Assembly (NCBI GenBank): GCA_011947345.1
Contig: JAAVTG010000069.1
Span: 1 to 64,000, forward strand
Direction: 5' to 3'
Length of the DNA stretch: 64,000 bases
Origin: Phytophthora quininea
Lineage: Eukaryota; Oomycota; Peronosporomycetes; Peronosporales; Peronosporaceae
Below, one piece after another: positions 58,009 through 64,000 of this stretch. How positions within the stretch are numbered: the stretch's first letter is position 1; each line of letters opens with the position of its first letter. The notes beneath the pieces were generated by a model. That model saw only the letters and a program-made list of their open reading frames with translations. It was not told where the DNA came from and searched no databases. Both the position numbers and the translations under genes were made by a program.

Positions 58009-61000
58009 TCAGTCACTGATCTCTATACACGTCACGCTGCCATCGCTGTGACCAGCCTCGTCGTCTTCCCGCTGCTGGATGTCGGCACCATCCACATCAT
58101 CGTTGTCTTGTTGCTCCTCTGATCCTTGCTCTTGCGTGAAAAACAGTCTGCGCAGGTCTCCAGTGGACAAACGAGTCTCGCGTAGCCTCTTCTTCCTGGC
58201 GCTGGATAAATGGCCTCTGTCGCCCAAGAAGTCTGCGGTCAATTGCCGCTTCTTGTTCTGGAGATCCACAACGCGCTCTTCAATTGAGCCCTTCACAATA
58301 AATCGCACGACTCGCACTTGCCTTTGCTGGCCAAAACGATGAGCTCGATCAACAGCTTGACGCTCCAAACTAGGATTCCAACTCGGCTCCATGATAAATA
58401 CGTGCGAGGCCGCAGTGAGGTTCAATCCGAGACCGCCGGTGCGCAAAGACAGCAGGAGCACGTCGAGAGGAGGTCCTGCAGTAAGTTCCATCCCACTGCT
58501 GTCCTCTTGCCGTTGGAATGCGCGCACAACCTGCTCGCGATCGCGGCCTGCCATCCTTCCGTCTATCTTCGCGAACGCAATGGCTTTCTTACCTGTCGAT
58601 GGTGCGTTCTCTAGTGTCGAAGCTCGCGTCTCGCATCGAGTGTTATGGGCATCCAGACGATCTCCGACCATGTCGAGGAAACTTGTCCATTGCGAAATCA
58701 CAAGCGCTCTCTCGCCTCGGTCCCTCACCTTGTTCAACTCATCCATCAATGCATTCAGCTTTGTCGACTCCATTGGGCCACATCCGCTCACAGCGTTTTC
58801 GTCACCACTTTCTTGTAGATCCTTCAAGCGCTGTAACAAAGCGGCTTCACCCGAGGAAAAAGGAGAAACTCCATCTCTCAGGTTTCCTACTAATGCCTCA
58901 GCACTCGCTGCACGTGTCAATACTTCGGACAGCGGGTCTGTGGTCACAAGTGTGCATGCATTACACACTTGTCGGAGCCGCAAGATCAGCTCGAAGACGT
59001 GCATGAACAGCGGGCGCTCTCCTCCATCTTTCGTTGGCGTTGTTAGTGTTCGCAGTGCTGTACTGCGAGCTTGCTTCGACTCCTTAGACCGTAGATAGCG
59101 GAGAACTTGGCGTTTGGTGGAGCGATGCAACAGCATGTATAAAGCTCGCTCAACATCAGAGCCAAACTCCAGCAGTACAATCTTCTCGGTTTTCTCCGGA
59201 AGCTCGAGAATAGGAGCCCTTGAGTTGACGTCCACTGTGGATTTCAGACGCCGCATCACAACACGCGGGACCAACGCTCCAAGCTCGACCTCAGAAAGCA
59301 CATGTGCGCGATTGCCGAGCCCAACAAATTGCAGCAACGCCGCCAAGTCTGCCGTTCGGTTCTGGATGGGGGTTCCTGTCACGCACCAGCGTCGTCTGCA
59401 ATTGAGTGCACACGCAGCTCGCGCTCGAGCACATCCAGCATTTGCAATGAGGTGACTCTCGTCCAATATTACGCGGAACCACTGCAGTTGATGTAGCTTC
59501 GACGTCACAGTCGACCGCTTTGATCGAGGCGTCAGTCGAGCTGCTTGTTGCCACCGAGACGGCGTTCCAGCGGAATCGGTAGGCTCGGAATGTTTATCTT
59601 CATGTTCTTCGCTGTCCTTATCCTGGACTTTGCACTCTAGAAGCCGAAGCGTATCGTATGTCGATAGTACGATATCTGCGCCCATAAACTCCGTGGCAGA
59701 ACGGAAGGTCTTACGAGACGCGCCTTGGTAAGTTACCACACTCAAATTTGTTTTAGCCCGAATCTCGTGCTCCCATTGCGATAATATTGACAGCGGGGTC
59801 ACAATCAATGTTGGAGGCGTGAGACGTGGCACAGTACTGCCCGATTTGCTTCTCGCTTCTGCGTCTGCAGCTCGAGCTTGACGCAAAGACTCACAGATCA
59901 GTGCAAGGCAGCAGACTGTCTTGCCTAGACCCATTTCATCCGCCAGCACACCACCACAGATCTTCGCAACGAGGGCATCCACAGCTGTAGCCTCACCACG
60001 TCGTTGTTGGTCAATAGAGACTGGTCCACAAGTTTCTTTCTCTCTTTCGAGCATCCACTGCACGGCTTCCTTTTGGTATGGTTGCAATTCTACCAGCAGT
60101 TCTGGAACAACGTAGGAAATACCCCGGTTTGGCTGCTAGCGACTTTCGCCGCCTGCGTCTACGACGACGGTCACTTGCGAATCGATACTCCATTTGTAGC
60201 GGCAACTTCGTATGCAACAACGGCCCACGATCCGCGCGCTTGCGAGATAGTGCCGACTTCGATGCTGACGAAACGGTAGACGATGTTGACGACGAATTCC
60301 TCCCGGAAGTTGGTCTAGCACTCGTAGTCGTTGACCTGTTGCTGGAAGGAGTGACTGTTCCTCCTCTGACTGGCGTTGTTCTGGACGGCCCCGATCTACT
60401 TGGTGTCGTTCTGACCGGAGTTTGCGGAATTGGCGTCCTCCTAGATGGTGTGCCTCGAATTGAGGTACTTCGGATTGGCGTACCCCGAGTAGGTGTGGCT
60501 CTGGCTGGGGTTCGTTGAGCAATTGGTGACTTGGTTGGCGTCCGAGTGCTTCCACCTTGTTTTCGAGCGCTAAGAGTACCATTGTCGAATGGGGATCTTG
60601 CCTTACGGGTGCTTTGAGGTGTGTCAAAATGTGATACAGAAGCCGGAACTATTTCCGAGTTTTGTTCGCGGTGCTGAGATTCGACACGGTCTCCATTTTC
60701 AAAATCAAACGAAGTATCAGGCACATGTGGCACATTTTCTGCTGCAGGATCAACCACCTCGACCATGTCTGTATCGTGGTCTTCATCTTGCTGTCGGTTG
60801 CCTTCATTTTCATCGTACCCGGAACCAAACTCACAGCTAGGCTCCGAGCTCCAAGGTGGTCTCTCAGTCGAATTTTCTTCAGGTGATTGTTGCCGATTTT
60901 TGGAGTAGTCACCTCTCCAGGCTTGACTCTCCTCGTCGTTGTGTTCACTTCTGCACATTCTTCATCATCATCGTCCTCACTGTCGCTATTGAATACTAAT

Positions 61001-61908
61001 GCCTTTGATACATTCAATGCGTCATCTTCACCTTCATCTAGATTTTCCATTGCAGCCTGTGCAGCATCACGTTCTACTCCAATATCATCGTCATCATCCA
61101 CATTGTGTTGCCACTGGAACAATTCACCTTCGTTCTTCTCACCATCGCTATGTACTCCAGACGCATCCAGCATTTGTGTATCTCCATCCTCATCATATTC
61201 CTCATCAATACGAGCAACTTCATCATCACTTAGATGCATGGAGTGCATCGACACATCCAGATCTTCATTACAATTCCTCCCCACAGATCGTCGTCTACTT
61301 TTATTCCCAGACCCCGGTAACCACGGGGATTTGGCCGCTCCAGAAGGCGGTGAGATCCGTCCTGCCACCTCCAACGACGCACGCCTGGGTCCTGCAATAG
61401 GAGAAACATCAGCCATCCTCAGCCTCAAACGTTGTGAAGCGCTCACACATCGTTCTGAGGTCGTCTCCGGCATCAATTCCTGCGAGTTGGTGGGCTCAGT
61501 GATGGGCGACACGTTTGCCAGTCGCTCCTGCAGTCTCTGCGAGGCGCTCACTCTTCTCTGAGGCGTCGTCTGGGAGGCGAAATCCTGCGAGTTAAACGCC
61601 GGGAAGACGCTCTGGCTGGGCAGCGGTGACGGTGGTGTGCAGTACACGTAAGACTCGTCCGTCATCTCGGCGTCCTGCGTGGCTGTAAGGCTCTGCGAAG
61701 GCGGCAAGGGCGCGTGCCATCGACTGTGATTTGGCGGCACGTGGTTGATGCCTGCTGCAGCGAGCACCTCGCGCAGCAGACGCTCGTCGTCGAGCGTCAC
61801 AGCTGGGGGACATTGTACACAACGTACTCCGAAGCGTTTGGTGAGCGCCTGCCGCGTCAAGAGCTGCCAGTCGCGCTCGTACTCGCGCTGCCAGCGCCCG
61901 GCGGCCAT
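58009..61908 (-). CDS. SNF2-family helicase-like ATPase, RAD5/RAD16/HLTF-like
   Basis: ATG 61908 (MAAGRWQREYERDWQLLTRQ). The first 600 residues are a disordered, acidic and Ser-rich tail with repeated SASQRL motifs and a TPxR repeat array. The ATPase follows: VELQPYQKEAVQWMLERE, Walker A in LADEMGLGKTVCCLALICE, TLIVTPLSILSQWEHEI, ADIVLSTYDTLRL, the motif II variant VILDESHLI, CVTGTPIQNRTADL, KIVLLEFGSDVERALYMLLH, SLRTGGLGLNLTAASHVFIM, and PSLERQAVDRAHRFGQQRQV. No RING finger lies between the two lobes, which distinguishes it from RAD5, RAD16 and HLTF proper. Role inferred: DNA translocase in repair or transcription. One-base shifts near 60890 and 60115. Confidence 0.88.
60335..60530 (-). repeat. 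TPxR tandem repeat array inside the SNF2 protein N-terminus
   Basis: About ten degenerate 12-15 bp units encode variants of TPxR (e.g. RTPARATPTRGTPIRSTSIR). Thr-Pro with a nearby Arg resembles CDK or proline-directed kinase sites. Copies are spaced every four or five residues. Confidence 0.75.
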
Positions 61909-62362
61909 CGCGATTCAAATTTGAAAAGGCAAACTGCAAGATTTGCATTTCATCCAATCAGCGAGCGAGAATTGAGGACGACACTATTGACGATAGGTGG
62001 ACACTATAAAGTCCACTGCATGTAGCATGGCAACAGTTGAGTGCTATTCTGTTAAGATACTTTTGGTGCTCTCCGCCAAACGAAGAGGCGACGCTGTTCG
62101 GTGCTATTGCCACAACACACTAGGAACCTCGTAGTGCAGGCTTCCTTGATAATCTCGATGGCCCCTCGCTGTCGGGCGATCTGGCTCTGGTGGCTGCCCC
62201 CTTGCAGCTCTTTTAGGGTTTTTGACGTTGCTTGGCTTGCCGGGGAAGAAATGTTGGCGACGGACGTCACTACTGGTACTGGGACTATGAAAACAAACGG
62301 GTCCTCCAGCGTCGAGCTGGGAGGACTTGAGGCGAATGGCTGGCTGGTTCTGCGACGCCAGG
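61909..62362. other. Intergenic region
   Basis: 454 bases between two leftward genes. It should contain the promoter of the SNF2 gene (right of 61908) and the 3' UTR of the coiled-coil gene. No RNA gene or repeat is visible. Confidence 0.45.
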
Positions 62363-64000
62363 CTATCGTCGCCGACTGGTGAACCGCTGGAACAAGCCAG
62401 AAGATGCCCGCTCGGGAACTTCATTCGCCCCCGGCAGGGAAGCTTTGCGTTGCAGCTCAGTCTTGCTGGACGTGAACGGGAAGCCGCGCCGCGTAACAGC
62501 CTTGGACGCGTCCCTCTCTTCAGCAGCTTGAAGCAGCGACTGGCAATCGTGGAAACGAAGGTTCTCCGGACTCAGTACATTGTACACGGCATCGTCGTCA
62601 TCGTGGACAGGACTCGGTTGGTTCGACGCGTTCGGATACGGCTCCAGGTGCGGACCAAACAGACTCGTCGCTGCCACACTGGCGTAGTAGCTCGATTTCG
62701 GGTTCGCCATGGATGCCAAGTGGAGTCCATAGCCAGCCAACGAAGACGTCGACGACACCGTCGAGTAGTTGAGCGAAGTAACCGAGTTGCTGTGCTTCAA
62801 CAGGTCGCACTTAGAGCTGTTGTGTCGAGGCAGAGAGTGGCCGATCTGGTTGTTGGTGATCTCGAATTCATCGTCGCCGCCGGAGCTAGGGTTCGTCACC
62901 GACGGGCACACAAAAAGCGAGTCCATCGATCCTTCACGGTCGTCGTTCTCGGGTGAGTTCTTTGAACGTAACGACTGACGAAGCTGGTTCACCTGGTCAT
63001 CCAACAGCGAGTCTAGCGCCGAGGAACTGCTGCGGACGCTTCGGATGTTGCTCGAAGCGAGGTCAGCGGCCGTAAGCTCCAAGTCAGCGAAATACCGGTT
63101 GTTATCGTGCTCCTGTTCAAACGGGACGGGAGACGAGGTCTTGCGCATGGAGCCACCCTCGGTGCTGGTGTCAGACATGCACTCTTCGTCCATGCCACGC
63201 CACCGCTGACGACGAGACTTTACCAGGTCGTAGTTGAATCCGTAATTGCTGCCGCGCGTAATTTCATCTGCTGTGGGGAGTGCGCCTCAATCGAAGACTG
63301 CTCGCCAAAGATCGAGTTCAGGTCCGAGTTGTAGTCGTGCACCGTCGGCTCTGAGGACTCGCCGATGAGGTTCTCCGTGTACTGCGTAAGTTTGTCCAGC
63401 TGCGATCGCAGCATCGACGAGCGGTTGATCTGCTGCTGAAGACGAATCTCTAGCATGGCGTTCTTCACCTCGAGTCGCTCGTTCTTCTGACACACTGCAT
63501 CGTACTTGGTCTGCAGCTCCGTGTGCGCCTGTTCAATTTCTCGGCATTTCTTCTCCAACGACGACTCCACAGGGGCAACAGGCTCCGAGAACGACGCATC
63601 GCTGAGCCTGGGCGCACTCTGGGAGTGGACAAGACCAGCTGACGACAGAGCCTCGATCCATTGCGCGTTGGTAGCCACCATCTTCTCCAGCACTGCTTTC
63701 ATGTCGTGCGTCTCTTTTCCAAAACTCCAAGTGGTGGTCGAATATCGACGGAGTCTGGTTGTTGACAGGTCGTGCCGGTGACGGCAACGGCGACGGCGAA
63801 GCCGAGCGCATGGAGCGCGACGTGGGCGACGTCGACGCCGGTCTCAAGAACGACGCAAACATCGTCGGGTCCTGCTTTTTGGCCAGCCCCACCGCCGGCC
63901 GGACGTCGCCTGCTGACTGGAAGGGCCTTCTACTGGCTAATCTCCTGGTTGGCTGCCGCCTAGGGCCTTCCGGGGCCCAAGGACCCATCGAAGCCGACAG
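62363..64000 (-). CDS. Unknown Ser-rich coiled-coil protein (5' end off the window)
   Basis: The frame is open to the right edge (LSAS then MGPWAPEGP from 63988), so the start may lie outside. A Ser/Pro-rich N-terminus (SPTSRSMRSASPSPLPSPAR) precedes a helical segment (HDMKAVLEKMVATNAQWIEA), then a coiled coil (SSLEKKCREIEQAHTELQTK, VKNAMLEIRLQQQINRSSML), and a long disordered Ser/Asn/Asp-rich half (YSTVSSTSSLAGYGLHLAS). It ends with a basic tail (SGLFQRFTSRRR). Two one-base shifts (A run near 63720, and near 63255) were bridged. No enzymatic domain was found. The coiled coil suggests dimerisation; possible cytoskeletal or scaffold role is only a guess. Confidence 0.55.

Noticed and set aside
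1..64000. Programmed ribosomal frameshifting as an explanation for the many frame jumps
   Set aside because: The jumps occur in unrelated genes, in both directions, without shared slippery site plus downstream structure, and often restore conserved motifs by one homopolymer base.

Overview
The window is nuclear DNA of an oomycete, most likely Phytophthora or a close relative. The reasons are: a PX/PH/transmembrane phospholipase D of the oomycete PXTM type; compact genes mostly 100-700 bp apart on both strands; short GT-AG introns (about 40-160 bp) with CTAAC/ACTAA-like branch points; GC-rich codon use in housekeeping genes; and a plant/animal-like bifunctional capping-enzyme homologue. No prokaryotic operons, rRNA or CRISPR were seen.

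Layout. 0-5 kb: 3' end of phenylalanyl-tRNA synthetase beta, a small unknown gene, and a long unknown protein with a Cys-pair motif and an acidic tail. 5-16.8 kb: a TPR protein, an acylated Ser/His-rich protein, a capping-enzyme homologue with both active sites destroyed, a Sel1-repeat protein, an amino-acid transporter and an RCC1-like propeller protein. 16.9-21.7 kb: a SAP30BP/HCNGP homologue, a CCCH-finger protein, an unknown gene and a mitochondrial family III CoA-transferase. 22.9-28.3 kb: PXTM-PLD. 28.5-38.4 kb: an unknown gene, an MSS51-C domain protein, an SLC43-like MFS carrier, a ZZ-finger protein, USP14/UBP6 and a purple acid phosphatase. 39-43.2 kb: a polycystin-type channel with two C-terminal RyR domains. 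43.4-48.1 kb: an M28/transferrin-receptor-like protein lacking zinc ligands, and a type II (gamma) PI4-kinase-like protein. 48.1-56.8 kb: gene-poor, with a dead hAT transposon and a decayed repeat-protein pseudogene. 56.8-64 kb: a cyclin, a RAD5/RAD16-like SNF2 ATPase and a coiled-coil protein running off the right edge.

Most multi-kb genes switch reading frame by one base without an intron, often in a homopolymer and in the middle of a conserved motif. Because this affects almost every gene, it points to uncorrected indels in the assembly rather than to dozens of pseudogenes. CDS coordinates therefore span the whole inferred gene, and frame jumps are noted. The most interesting loci are the double-dead capping enzyme (9143-11440), the polycystin-RyR fusion (39030-43185) and the zinc-ligand-less M28 protein (43415-46217). 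The genes are mostly unrelated housekeeping and signalling functions; membrane-lipid signalling (PLD, PI4K) and transport recur.
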